A stretch of DNA of 43,285 nucleotides from CASQEL01 sp036655975 (GTDB taxonomy: Bacteria; Desulfobacterota; Desulfovibrionia; Desulfovibrionales; Desulfovibrionaceae), in NCBI GenBank assembly GCA_036655975.1, contig JAVVPD010000008.1, positions 1-43,285 on the forward strand. Reading direction: 5' to 3'. The notes beneath the pieces are model-generated. The model searched no databases and was not told where the DNA came from. It was given only the letters and a program-made list of their open reading frames with translations. This document shows positions 8,244-16,533 of the stretch, in pieces (the stretch's first letter is position 1; each line of letters begins with the position of its first letter). Both the position numbers and the translations under genes were made by a program.

Positions 8244-9116
8244 TTATTTGCGTCTACGGCTCACGGGCAGGTTTTCGTCCACATACATCCAGATAATGGC
8301 GCCCATTTCAAGGGGTTTGATTTGTCCGTCTGGCCCTTTCAGGGGGTCTCCTTGGGTTACCGCCATAAAACCCCACCAGCCGGGCAAAGGGCAGACGAAG
8401 GAAAAGATGCCCTGTCCGTCGGTTTTGACCAATTGGCTTTCGTGCCACGGGCTGGGGAAGGGGCGTTCTTCGGTATTGTGGCGGGTGATTTTTACATAGC
8501 AATCTGGCAGGGGCGTGCCGGACAGGAGCACTTTTCCCCTAAAATGGGTGGGAGCCACATTGCCGAAGGGGCGGGTGAGGGGCAAAATTTCAAATTTCAG
8601 ATTAGCGGGTTCGTCCCATCCCAAACCTTCCCCAAAAACAGGCACCGTTGTTTTGACAAATTGTTGAATAAAATTATTGTCTTTGGCATTCCACCACGGA
8701 CGGGATTCGGTAATCAGTTGATACAGGCCGGGAATGGACAAGGGCACGTTGGCGGCCCACGCCTGACGGTTCAGATATTTAATTTCTTCAAGGTTACCGA
8801 GTAAATCTTCGCGCGTTGCCATGGGCACGGCTGCTTGCTCACGGGCATTTTCATTTTCGGGCATAGCGAGTGAGCGCCGAATAACGGCAAACATTTGGGG
8901 CCTGTCCAGATCGATACCAGCATGTTCCTGCGGTTCCACAAAGGCGACCAGCACATCCATCTGCGTGGGAACTTTTTTGGCGGGGAGAGGGCTTTCAACC
9001 GTGGGTTGGTCGGGCACAAGTAAGATATATTGGGCTTCCGCTGTCCGTGTTACGGCGAGCAGGGTTAAAAACCCCAGAAAACATATGCATGTTGCTGAAA
9101 TACTTTGCCTGAGCAT
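8244..9116 (-). CDS. DUF4198 family periplasmic protein (NikM-like)
   Basis: A 290-residue exported protein: signal peptide to about residue 28 (LLAVTRTAEA then QYILLVPDQP). The mature part is typical of the DUF4198 family: an N-terminal ILLVP...PTQMDVLVAFVEPQEHAG block, central beta-rich region with GLGWDEPANLKFEILPLTRP, a Y/C-containing beta-sandwich GKVLLSGTPLPDCYVKIT, and GIFSFVCPLPGWWGFMA near the end. Family members are often coded beside nickel or cobalt ECF transporters and are thought to help metal uptake, but no CbiMNQO/NikMQO gene is next to it here, so its substrate is unknown. Ribosome site AAGGAT precedes the ATG. ComF lies upstream on the same strand with 83 bases between. Confidence 0.72.
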   Translation of the reverse strand: MLRQSISATCICFLGFLTLLAVTRTAEAQYILLVPDQPTVESPLPAKKVPTQMDVLVAFVEPQEHAGIDLDRPQMFAVIRRSLAMPENENAREQAAVPMATREDLLGNLEEIKYLNRQAWAANVPLSIPGLYQLITESRPWWNAKDNNFIQQFVKTTVPVFGEGLGWDEPANLKFEILPLTRPFGNVAPTHFRGKVLLSGTPLPDCYVKITRHNTEERPFPSPWHESQLVKTDGQGIFSFVCPLPGWWGFMAVTQGDPLKGPDGQIKPLEMGAIIWMYVDENLPVSRRRK

Positions 9117-9199
9117 GAAGGCGATCCTTTATCATGAAGGGATAAAAAAGGGGAGTTACGCGTGTAGCACGTCTTTCTCATTGCCTATACGAAATCGTG

Positions 9200-9994
9200 T
9201 CAATTGTCATGTGCTTTTATACCTGTTCCCCACGAGGGAGGCGGCGTGCGGGCCACAATAACTACAGACACACTGGCGGCTTTGGCCGCTAACAAAGCTT
9301 TGGTCGCGTGGTGCAGGGTAGATCCTGTGGTCATGGTGTCGTCAACAAGTAAAATATGCATGCCCGCAACATCGTGGGCGGCAAAGGAATTTTTGGGATT
9401 GTCTTGCCGTTGGCGTGCATTCAGGCGGGTTTGGGCTAAGGTGATGCGGGTGCGCGTGAGTGACTGTGGGGCAAGCCGTAATCTGGTGCGCCGAGCCAGC
9501 GCACGGGCCAGTTCATGGGCCTGATTAAAGCCTCTTTCGCGTAAATGGCTGGGATATTGTGGCACTGCCAAAACCGTCTGGCAGGGGGACATACGGGCAT
9601 AGGCCTGGCAGAGCATAGCACTCAGCACGGGCACTAGTGAAAAATCTGCATGATATTTCAAGCGAACCAGCAAGGATTGGAGCAAATGTCTGTACAGGCC
9701 GTGAAAGGCGAGCTGTGTCCATATGGGAGGGGTGGTGAGGCAATGCCCACAGGGTACGCAGGGGCCTGCCGGATCAATAGCGGGCAGACCACATAAGGGG
9801 CATAAAGCACCCGTATAGGGAGTAAGCTGGGCCTCACAGCTCGGGCACAGCAAAGAATCCGGTTTGCTAGGGCTGAAAGGCGCATAACAGGCCGGACAGC
9901 GCAGTTCCGCTACTGCCCGCCCCGCATGCCACCAGCGGCAGGCCGTAGCAAAGACTTTTGCCGCAGAGGGCCCTAATGGCGTGTTGGTACGCAT
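9200..9994 (-). CDS. comF: ComF family phosphoribosyltransferase-like protein
   Basis: About 264 residues. The N-terminal region has paired cysteines (CPACY, CPSC, CPLCG, CVPCGHC) that form zinc ribbons. The C-terminal half is a type I phosphoribosyltransferase fold with VPQYPSHLRERGFNQAHELARAL and the PRPP-binding loop ILLVDDTMTTGSTL. ComF proteins support DNA uptake in naturally competent bacteria but are also common in others. Two starts are possible, GTG at 10006 and ATG at 9994; neither has a convincing ribosome site, and I prefer the ATG. It is the last gene of a three-gene operon after the MBL hydrolase and flavodoxin-like genes, with 11-23 bases between. Confidence 0.88.
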   Translation of the reverse strand: MRTNTPLGPSAAKVFATACRWWHAGRAVAELRCPACYAPFSPSKPDSLLCPSCEAQLTPYTGALCPLCGLPAIDPAGPCVPCGHCLTTPPIWTQLAFHGLYRHLLQSLLVRLKYHADFSLVPVLSAMLCQAYARMSPCQTVLAVPQYPSHLRERGFNQAHELARALARRTRLRLAPQSLTRTRITLAQTRLNARQRQDNPKNSFAAHDVAGMHILLVDDTMTTGSTLHHATKALLAAKAASVSVVIVARTPPPSWGTGIKAHDN

Positions 9995-10017
9995 AGTGGG
10001 CAGCACAATTTAGGTGG

Positions 10018-10644
10018 CTAGGGCCGCCCTGCCTGTTCAATAACCAGTGCTTGTGCTTTGGCCCCCATTTCGTACAGCCTTTGGCAGGCGACACCATCGG
10101 CGGTCAGGTCGTCAGAGGCGTTATAACCCAGAAGCTGGCAGGTATCCGCAATGCGGGTATCAAAAAGGTCGAAAAAGTATTGTAGTGTCAGCAGGCTGCC
10201 TTCAAACATTTTATCACCGCGATTGCGCGCCGCTACCAACGAAACAATGGCGGGTTTGGGGGTGGGGCAGGCTTTCCATGTGCCTGCCTGACGTTCGCGT
10301 TCCCGTTTCGCCCAGAAACGCTGGGCCCTGTCCACAAAAGCTTTTAATTGTGCGGGGAGGGCATAAAAAAAGATGGGCGCGGCAATCAGCACGAGGGGCG
10401 CGTCAATAATGAGTTGAAAAAGTTTTTCCGCATCATCACGGTTGGCGAGGATGCAGCGGCTTGTAGGGCTTTCTGCACACGCATGGCAGCCTGTGCACGG
10501 CATAATAGTATAGTCGCGTAAATACGATACTTCCGCAGTGCCGCCGGAACCGCGTACCCCCTGCACAAAGTTATGTACCATAAAATCAGTGTTGCCTTTA
10601 GCCCTAGGGCTGCATGCCAAAACGCGAATAGGGGCGGAATTCAT
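10018..10644 (-). CDS. Flavodoxin-fold NAD(P)H-dependent oxidoreductase
   Basis: A 208-residue cytosolic FMN reductase of the iron-sulfur flavoprotein/NADPH-dependent FMN reductase superfamily. The FMN phosphate loop is ACSPRAKGNTD at 10-20, followed by the cysteine cluster CTGCHACAE with another cysteine at SRCIL, and PIFFYALPAQLKAFVDRAQRF, the second flavin-contact segment. The electron partner is not visible. The frame is open further upstream, but the ATG at 10644 has GAGGTAA before it and gives the normal N-terminus MNSAPIRVLACSPR. It starts 4 bases after the MBL gene and is probably co-transcribed. Confidence 0.85.
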   Translation of the reverse strand: MNSAPIRVLACSPRAKGNTDFMVHNFVQGVRGSGGTAEVSYLRDYTIMPCTGCHACAESPTSRCILANRDDAEKLFQLIIDAPLVLIAAPIFFYALPAQLKAFVDRAQRFWAKRERERQAGTWKACPTPKPAIVSLVAARNRGDKMFEGSLLTLQYFFDLFDTRIADTCQLLGYNASDDLTADGVACQRLYEMGAKAQALVIEQAGRP

Positions 10645-10648
10645 AGCG

Positions 10649-11275
10649 TTACCTCGTGAAAGCACCGCAATACGGGTTATTGTTGTATTCGTCCAAAACG
10701 GTTGTGGCAGGGCCATGCCCGGCATAAATAGCTGTTTCAGGAGGCAAAACAAGAATTTGCTCGCGGATAGAGCGCAGCAGGTCGTCACTACTGCCGCCGG
10801 GAAAATCGGTACGCCCGACGGAGCGGTAAAAAATCAGATCACCGGTAAGCACGGCTTTTTCGTCGGGGAAATACAGAGAAATACTCCCCGGGGTGTGCCC
10901 CGGTGTGGATATGACCGTGCACGGGAGCGTATCAAATTGCTGTGGGCCCACGGTGATATTTTCTGAGCTAAAGGGAGGTACCAGCGGAAATCCCCAAATT
11001 CCGCCCATGCCCGATTCTGTGCCGCGCAAGCAATCGTCCCCAGCGGGGGTATACACGGGGGCCCCCGTACTTTATTGCAATGCCGCCACACCATATACAT
11101 GGTCGAAATGCTGGTGTGTTATGATGATTGCATGCAGCCTTAACTGTTTTTGATGCAAAAAATTCAGCACTGGGCTGGGGTCACCGCCGGGATCGACGAC
11201 CACCGCCGTAGATTGTTGGTAGACGACATAACAGTTTGTTTCAAGAGGCCCGAGTGGGAAGGTTTCGATGGGCAT
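10649..11275 (-). pseudogene. MBL-fold metallo-hydrolase (glyoxalase II-like) with an in-frame TAA
   Basis: A single reading frame of 209 codons that encodes a small metallo-beta-lactamase-fold hydrolase of the YcbL/glyoxalase II-like group, interrupted by one stop codon. The first 67 residues carry MPIETFPLGPLETNCYVV, VVDPGG and the metal motif THQHFDH (54-59). Then comes TAA at 11072-11074. The same frame continues as STGAPVYTPAGDD, STPGHTPGS, LTGDLIFYRSVGRTD and YAGHGPATT, all remaining metal ligands. Homologues usually have a charged residue at the stop position, so one base change (GAA or AAA to TAA) explains it. Neither fragment alone could hold both metals. It could be a recent null mutation or a sequencing error. 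Confidence 0.8.
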
Positions 11276-11459
11276 GGGAAGTGTCCTACAAATATGTTAA
11301 GAAAAAGCCTATGATGGCATATTGCCTAGGGCAACTGTCTTTCACCTTTGAGTATAGCCTGAAAGCTATGTCTTTTTCAAGGTATAGCTCAGGAGATTCT
11401 ATGAAAGAATAGTGCGTGGAAGTCTAGACTTTTTTATGATTACAAGCTAGCCTGTGCCA

Positions 11460-13949
11460 ATGCAAACACCTCAATACACAGACAAGACCTTGCAAAGGCG
11501 CGATTTGCTCGCGCTTGAGCCGCAACTCAGTGAGTTTTTAGGGCGTCTTGTTCCCTTTACGGCCCATGGTTTATATTTTCCTCAGGATCGTATCCCTACA
11601 GAATCTGTGTGGATTGCGCGTGAGCGTAAGCTCTTGATTCCTTTGCTGCACCACGGGGCCGCTTTGGGGATATTTATTGCCAGCGGTGTCTCTGCCCGCG
11701 ATGCAAAAAAAGTATTGCCACTGTTGCCGCAGCTGGTCAGCCTGTGTCTTGACGCGGTGCTGCTGTATAAGCAGAGCCGTACAGACACCCTCACCGGACT
11801 TGCACGGCGTGAAGATTTACTAGAACGCATGGCGCAGGATGCGGACATGGTGCGTACCCAATTGTCCCACGCGCCGGATTCTTTAGATTCCTCCGATTCT
11901 TTGGCCGCACCCTATGCGGATACTGCCGGCTCCATGCCCTTGTATCGGGCCTGCATGGGGCTTGTGCTGGTGCGCGTGGATAATTTGGAAGAGGTGGGCC
12001 GCGTCCACGGCTACGGCTTGGCGGATTCGCTCGTGCAAACATTGGCGCAAGCGGTGCAGGCCACCGTACCGCAGGAAGTGTTGGCAGCCCGTACCCGTGA
12101 CGGGGAATTTACCCTGTTGATGCCCGCAGCTACCCGCAATGTTTGTCAAAAAATGGCAGAACAGCTGTTGCAGGCGCTTGATGCGGTCAAGGTGCCCCAT
12201 CCGCTTACCGGACGGCAGATTTGTGCACGGTTCAGCATTGGGCATGCCCTGTACCCTCAAGATATGGAAGGCGCGCAATTTGCGTTGTCCATGGAGGAGC
12301 AATCGCGCCTGTTGCTGCATAAAGCCCGCATTGCCGCGCGGGTCGCCAGTCAGAAGGCTGTGGCTATCGGCAGCGCCCCCATAAGTGCCCCCATAGACGG
12401 CGGCCTTTCAAAGCCCACATGGCGGATTATGGCCTTTGGGCGTATTTTGTTGGAAGGCGGTTTGGTGCGGGAAATGCAAGCCTTGGGGCGGGTGTGCATC
12501 AGCCTTGGGCGTAATACCGGGGCTAAGGAAGGTCAGCGCTTTTCGGTATGGGCGCTTAACGCGGCTTTGCCTGCGCCCCAGTATAAGGGTGAAGTGGTGA
12601 TTGTGGACGTGCGGGAAGAGGATTCCATTGCGGAATGTCTGCATGTGGCTGACCCTGCTTGGCCGGTAGAAGTGGGGGATACACTGGCTTTTTTGGCGGA
12701 AAGTTCGCCAGAGCACGCGCCGCACACTGTGGGGGGCGGCACTCCTGCGCGTTTGCTGCGGCAGGTGGATTCGGTGACAGGCTTATTGCGGCACGGTGAT
12801 TTTTTGCACTGCCTTGGGCAGGAACGCGAAAATTATACGGCCTTTGGTTTAGCGCTGCTGCGGGTGACGCAGCAAAGCGCGCAGGTGGGCGCGTTGCAGG
12901 GGGAACAGACCATGGCGGAGGTGGCAGAACTGTGCCGTCAGTATTTGTCCGCTGCCGTGCAACAAAATGCTGGCGATCCCGCGTATTTTGGCGGGCGTTT
13001 TGGGGGGAACAGCGTCATATTTTTTCATCCCTTGGGCAGTGTTGTCGCTTTGGAGGCGATGTATGAAGGCGTGTGCAGCGCGTTGACCCAGCGCGGTATT
13101 CATGCCTCTGTGGGCTTGGCGACCTATCCCTTTTTGAAATTCCGCAAAGGGGAGATGCTGGAGTGCTGCCAGAAAGCCTTGGATTTTGCGCTGCTATTGC
13201 CGGATCAGCGTGTGGGGCTTTTTGGATCTCTGGCCTTGAATATCAGTGCCGACAAACTCTACAGTCAGGGGGACGTGTTTGCCGCTGTAGAAGAATATAA
13301 ACTTGCCTTGCTGGCAGATTCGAGCAATGCCATGGCGTGGAATTCTTTGGGCGTGTGCATGGCGGCTTTGTCCCGTCATAATGAGGCGCGCCGATATTTT
13401 AAAGAAGCCTTGAAGCGCTCACCGGATGACGGGGCCACCCTGTATAATTTGGGGGTGGTGTGTCAGAACCTTGGGGAAAAACGCTCGGCTGCTCGTCATT
13501 TTCGGGCGTGCATTAAGGCTGATCCCCAACATGTTTTTGGGCATATCCGTTTGGGGCAAATGGCAGAGCGCAGTGGTCGGCTGAAAGATGCCCGCGCTTT
13601 TCATAGCCGTGCCGCCGCCTTGGAAGATCAGAGTGGCACGGGCAATAGCGGGCTGGCCCGTCGGCATTTGGCACGGGTGGCACTACGCCAGCGCAAACCC
13701 CACGAAGCCCGCGAATTGCTGCACGAGGCACTGGTGCGTAATCCTCAAGACGCGCTGGCCATGCAAATGCTGGCCTCGCTGTATTTGGATGGAGGCGAAG
13801 ATCCAGGCATGGCGGAAATGCTGGCGCGTCAAAGCGTGGGCCTGCATCCTGATAACAAACAAACGTGGGTGTTGCTGGCCCGTGCCTTGCAAGCTTTGGG
13901 GCGCGAGAAAGACGCCCATGCTGCACTGGCCTGTGCAGAAAAATTATAG
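11460..13949 (+). CDS. Protein with two degenerate GGDEF domains and a C-terminal TPR array
   Basis: About 829 residues, no signal peptide and no membrane segment. Residues 1-100 look like a small sensory (GAF-like) region. The first GGDEF-like domain (about 107-303) opens with DTLTGLARRE, but the signature is RDGEF (213-217). Residues 320-415 form a beta-rich module resembling an OB/SH3-like fold (MAFGRILLEGG, GQRFSVWAL, EVVIVDV). A second GGDEF-like domain (about 435-588) opens with DSVTGLLRHGD and has GGNSV (515-519) at the signature. Residues about 593-829 are tandem TPR units such as AWNSLGVCMAALSRHNEARRYFKEAL. Without GG(D/E)EF, diguanylate cyclase activity is unlikely; binding c-di-GMP or protein scaffolding is more plausible. 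A GTG at 11454 is an alternative start. Neither start has a good ribosome site. It converges with the next gene and overlaps it by 6 bases. Confidence 0.85.
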   Translation: MQTPQYTDKTLQRRDLLALEPQLSEFLGRLVPFTAHGLYFPQDRIPTESVWIARERKLLIPLLHHGAALGIFIASGVSARDAKKVLPLLPQLVSLCLDAVLLYKQSRTDTLTGLARREDLLERMAQDADMVRTQLSHAPDSLDSSDSLAAPYADTAGSMPLYRACMGLVLVRVDNLEEVGRVHGYGLADSLVQTLAQAVQATVPQEVLAARTRDGEFTLLMPAATRNVCQKMAEQLLQALDAVKVPHPLTGRQICARFSIGHALYPQDMEGAQFALSMEEQSRLLLHKARIAARVASQKAVAIGSAPISAPIDGGLSKPTWRIMAFGRILLEGGLVREMQALGRVCISLGRNTGAKEGQRFSVWALNAALPAPQYKGEVVIVDVREEDSIAECLHVADPAWPVEVGDTLAFLAESSPEHAPHTVGGGTPARLLRQVDSVTGLLRHGDFLHCLGQERENYTAFGLALLRVTQQSAQVGALQGEQTMAEVAELCRQYLSAAVQQNAGDPAYFGGRFGGNSVIFFHPLGSVVALEAMYEGVCSALTQRGIHASVGLATYPFLKFRKGEMLECCQKALDFALLLPDQRVGLFGSLALNISADKLYSQGDVFAAVEEYKLALLADSSNAMAWNSLGVCMAALSRHNEARRYFKEALKRSPDDGATLYNLGVVCQNLGEKRSAARHFRACIKADPQHVFGHIRLGQMAERSGRLKDARAFHSRAAALEDQSGTGNSGLARRHLARVALRQRKPHEARELLHEALVRNPQDALAMQMLASLYLDGGEDPGMAEMLARQSVGLHPDNKQTWVLLARALQALGREKDAHAALACAEKL

Positions 13950-14882
13950 GGCATGAACGCGCGCAGCGGGCAAATCGGCGAGCAGTAAAGGGATTCGGCT
14001 GAAAGAGCTTTTGTGGTAATAAATCAGCTCGTCGCATTTGCTCAACAGATACATGTCGATGAGGGCTTCCTCCCCCTTGGGCACATTGGCTACGTCGGGC
14101 ACAAAGCAGTGCAAGGGTTCGTCCCCCGCCGGAAAATGTTTGGGGCAGAACACTGCCTGCGGGAACATTTTTCCCACGGTGCTCTGCACATGCTTGTTGT
14201 CGGTGGCTAAAAAAATGTTGCATGCTTTTTCTGCGGTGTCTGTAATTTGGCGCAAACAGGCGAGCATGTTTTCCAAAGGGCTTTGCAAGTCAGTGTGGCG
14301 GATATGAATACCGACGGTGTGCGGGTGGGGGAAGTGCCGTGCGGCGAAATCTTCCACTCTTTGCGCGAGTCGGGCTTGTAAGTGGAGATATTCTTGCGCC
14401 AGCCAGCGGATAATCTGCGGATCGGAATATCCCGCTAAAAAGGGCTGTTGTAAGGCGGCTGCCTGCTCCCGCAGAAGGGGGGCCAAGGCCAATGCGGGTT
14501 GCAAATCTGCCCCCCAGCCTACAATAACCGTTTCTGGATAGTCAATCCGGGTAAAATCAATGCTGGTGCGCGCCCTGTTTTCCGCATTCAGGTGATCATT
14601 ATTGAATAAATATTCCACCGCCACGGCTTCTTGTAGCCAGCCTTGCCAAAAGGGCGGGTATAGCTCTTTTTTTTGAGGTGCGGGTATCACTTCTACGGTG
14701 GGCAGACCCCGCACGTGAAACCAGCGCGGGAAAACATTGCTGAAATCGTCGGAATACATGCCATCACGCCAGTCAACATACAGGGCACGCCCCGAAAGTA
14801 GGCAGTGGGCAATGCCCGCGAGTACCACTTGCAAACGATTGGACAAACCGCCAGAAGCCCGCAAAACCAGTATTTTTTGCAT
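13944..14882 (-). CDS. NodZ/fucosyltransferase-like glycosyltransferase
   Basis: A 312-residue protein. It begins MQKILVLRASGGLSNRLQ and has ALYVDWRDGMYSDDFSNVFP, then GIHIRHTDLQSPLENMLA and IFLATDNKHVQS near the nucleotide-sugar site. These features match the GT23/NodZ family, where an arginine in the HIR(R/H)TD motif contacts GDP-fucose. The acceptor is unknown. The start overlaps the stop of the WcbI-like gene (TAATG), so translation is coupled. An in-frame start 7 codons earlier exists but would lie inside that gene. It probably adds a sugar to a surface glycan. The 3' end overlaps the GGDEF-TPR gene by 6 bases with no terminator in between. Confidence 0.68.
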   Translation of the reverse strand: MQKILVLRASGGLSNRLQVVLAGIAHCLLSGRALYVDWRDGMYSDDFSNVFPRWFHVRGLPTVEVIPAPQKKELYPPFWQGWLQEAVAVEYLFNNDHLNAENRARTSIDFTRIDYPETVIVGWGADLQPALALAPLLREQAAALQQPFLAGYSDPQIIRWLAQEYLHLQARLAQRVEDFAARHFPHPHTVGIHIRHTDLQSPLENMLACLRQITDTAEKACNIFLATDNKHVQSTVGKMFPQAVFCPKHFPAGDEPLHCFVPDVANVPKGEEALIDMYLLSKCDELIYYHKSSFSRIPLLLADLPAARVHAL

Positions 14883-15733
14883 TATGCCGCCCGTGTTTTG
14901 CACTGGGTGCTGAAATAGTGCATGAAGGCCGCAAAGTCTGAAATTTCCTCACGTCGGCAGGCCAGATAGCACTGGCAATATTCGGCAAAGGACATGTGCC
15001 GTCCGAACACCGCATATTTGGTGCTGGCATTGGCAAAGGTAAGCCCAAAATGCGCCCCTATTTGTGGGTAGACGGGCTGCTCGAAATCGTCATGACACTG
15101 TGCGGCAAAAGCCGCGCGTACAGATTCTGGCACCCGTCCCAGCCCCAAAGCCTGCAACACGCCGTCTGCCACATGAAGCAGCAGCCGGCTTCCCGGGTGA
15201 TTAACCGTGGTAAACAGTTTTTCACTGCGCCAAAATTCTTGCACCAGATCCACTGTTTCCACCACGCTATTGACTTCTTTATCCCGTTCTCGGTTTATGG
15301 ATTGCTGTAGCCATTCGTCAATGGGGTACATGCGGGGCAGATCGGCATGGGTGCAGACGTGCAGAATTTCCATCGGCGTGAAAGTCTGTGCGGCAAGATA
15401 CTCCATAAACACATCGCCGTAGGCCATAAATGTTTTATTCGTCCACAAAGGCCAATAACCTTTAAAAAACATATTGGGAATTTGTAAAGCCTGCGCCCCC
15501 AAAGGCAGACGCGCCACAAGTGCGGATGAGGCCGCCTCGTGCCATTTGTCGGACAAAGGTTGATATAACAACAGCCCACATGCGGCGAAGTCCGCACTGC
15601 TTATCCGTTCTTCAAGGTAATTTGTATATTTATGGATGCTGAAACACCGACTGAATGCCGGTGTTGAGGCCAGTATCCTGTGCAGGGAGTCCCCCTGACA
15701 ATTTGCGTGAATGATACATAAAGACCGCCCCAT
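14882..15733 (-). CDS. WcbI-like polysaccharide biosynthesis putative acetyltransferase
   Basis: A 283-residue protein that starts MGRSLCIIHANCQGDSL. The HANCQG loop near the N-terminus, followed by LLYQPLSDKWHEAAS and NMFFKGYWP, is diagnostic of the WcbI family, whose founding member acts in capsule assembly in Burkholderia and has a coenzyme-A-binding fold. The ATG at 15733 has GAGGGG seven bases upstream; a TTG two codons earlier is possible but less likely. It is the first gene of a coupled pair with the NodZ-like transferase, so both likely decorate one glycan (capsule, LPS or flagellin). A candidate sigma-54 promoter lies 43 bases upstream. Confidence 0.75.
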   Translation of the reverse strand: MGRSLCIIHANCQGDSLHRILASTPAFSRCFSIHKYTNYLEERISSADFAACGLLLYQPLSDKWHEAASSALVARLPLGAQALQIPNMFFKGYWPLWTNKTFMAYGDVFMEYLAAQTFTPMEILHVCTHADLPRMYPIDEWLQQSINRERDKEVNSVVETVDLVQEFWRSEKLFTTVNHPGSRLLLHVADGVLQALGLGRVPESVRAAFAAQCHDDFEQPVYPQIGAHFGLTFANASTKYAVFGRHMSFAEYCQCYLACRREEISDFAAFMHYFSTQCKTRAA

Positions 15734-15775
15734 ATGCAAACCCCTCGGAAAAAAATGCCTATTTTACTCTAGTAT

Positions 15776-15792
15776 AGCATTCTTTATGCCAA
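15776..15792 (-). promoter_or_regulatory. Candidate sigma-54 promoter of the WcbI-like/NodZ-like operon
   Basis: On the minus strand TTGGCATA-aaga-ATGCT keeps the GG-N10-GC spacing and the TTGGCA block of the -24 element; the -12 element reads ATGC and not TTGC. The predicted start of transcription near 15765 leaves a leader of about 32 nt with the GAGGGG ribosome site. Confidence 0.48.
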
Positions 15793-15816
15793 GGGGCGGG
15801 GTGCTCTGGAAAATAT

Positions 15817-16521
15817 TTACTCTTTTTTTGCCAAAACGAGTGACAGGTAGGGGGGAACCGCAGGCAGGGCGCTCAGGTCACGGGTGAACATTTCGTCGTT
15901 GAGGTAGACGCGGGAGGCGAAGGTGGCGTTTTTTAGACAATGGGCTTGTTCAAGGGCTTCGCGGATGGCGGGAAAATTTTTGTAGGCCTTGAGGATAACC
16001 GTGTTGTCAGAGAATTCGAGCCCTTGTTTGAGGCTAGCTCCACCGTTAATCCCCGGGAGGATAAGCAGGCTTTCCTTGCCTTCGCACAGAATAGTATTGG
16101 TGCGGGCGGCGGCGGCCTGAAAAGAAGTGATGCCCGAGATGATTTCAAGGGGCAGGTCGGGCCAGCGCGCTTGTAGGGTGCGGGAAAGATAGCCAAAAGT
16201 GCTGTATACAAGGGGATCGCCAATGGTGATAAAGGCGGCGCTGCGCCCTTGGCGGAGGATAGCCTCTGTGGTGTCAGCGGCTACGTTCCACGCGGTGGTG
16301 AGCAGGGCGGCATTGTGCGTCATGGGGAATTCAAGGCGCACAATCTCCGCATGGGGGTTGAGGTGCGGACGGGCGGTCTCCAGTGCGGTGGAATAATCAT
16401 TGCGGGGCGAGGCCGCAGCAAGGATGACATCAACCTTGCCCAAGGTTGCGGCGGCGCGTAGGGTGAGCAGATCAGGGGCACCGGGGCCAACACCGATACC
16501 GTAGAGGGTTCCAGTCGTCAT
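15817..16521 (-). CDS. cbiL: Precorrin-2 / cobalt-factor II C20-methyltransferase
   Basis: A 234-residue SAM-dependent tetrapyrrole methylase (cytosolic) that methylates C20 of the corrin ring in B12 synthesis. The N-terminal GIGVGPGAPDLLTLRAAA is the family glycine-rich SAM loop, followed by FITIGDPLVYSTFGYL (second SAM loop) and EIISGITSFQAAAARTN. The presence of the SGITSFQA motif and C20-type GDPLVYSTF favours CobI/CbiL over other precorrin methylases. ATG at 16521, with AGGAT upstream. It is the last gene of the riboswitch-controlled btuC-btuD-btuF operon, 12 bases after btuF. In a strictly anaerobic sulfate reducer the cobalt-early pathway (CbiL) is expected. Confidence 0.88.
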   Translation of the reverse strand: MTTGTLYGIGVGPGAPDLLTLRAAATLGKVDVILAAASPRNDYSTALETARPHLNPHAEIVRLEFPMTHNAALLTTAWNVAADTTEAILRQGRSAAFITIGDPLVYSTFGYLSRTLQARWPDLPLEIISGITSFQAAAARTNTILCEGKESLLILPGINGGASLKQGLEFSDNTVILKAYKNFPAIREALEQAHCLKNATFASRVYLNDEMFTRDLSALPAVPPYLSLVLAKKE

Positions 16522-16533
16522 GGCTAATCCTTT

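Noticed and set aside
7736..8296. 186-residue plus-strand frame rich in Pro/Ala
   Set aside because: It is the complement of the Gly/Met-rich Tim44-domain gene and reflects that low-complexity sequence.
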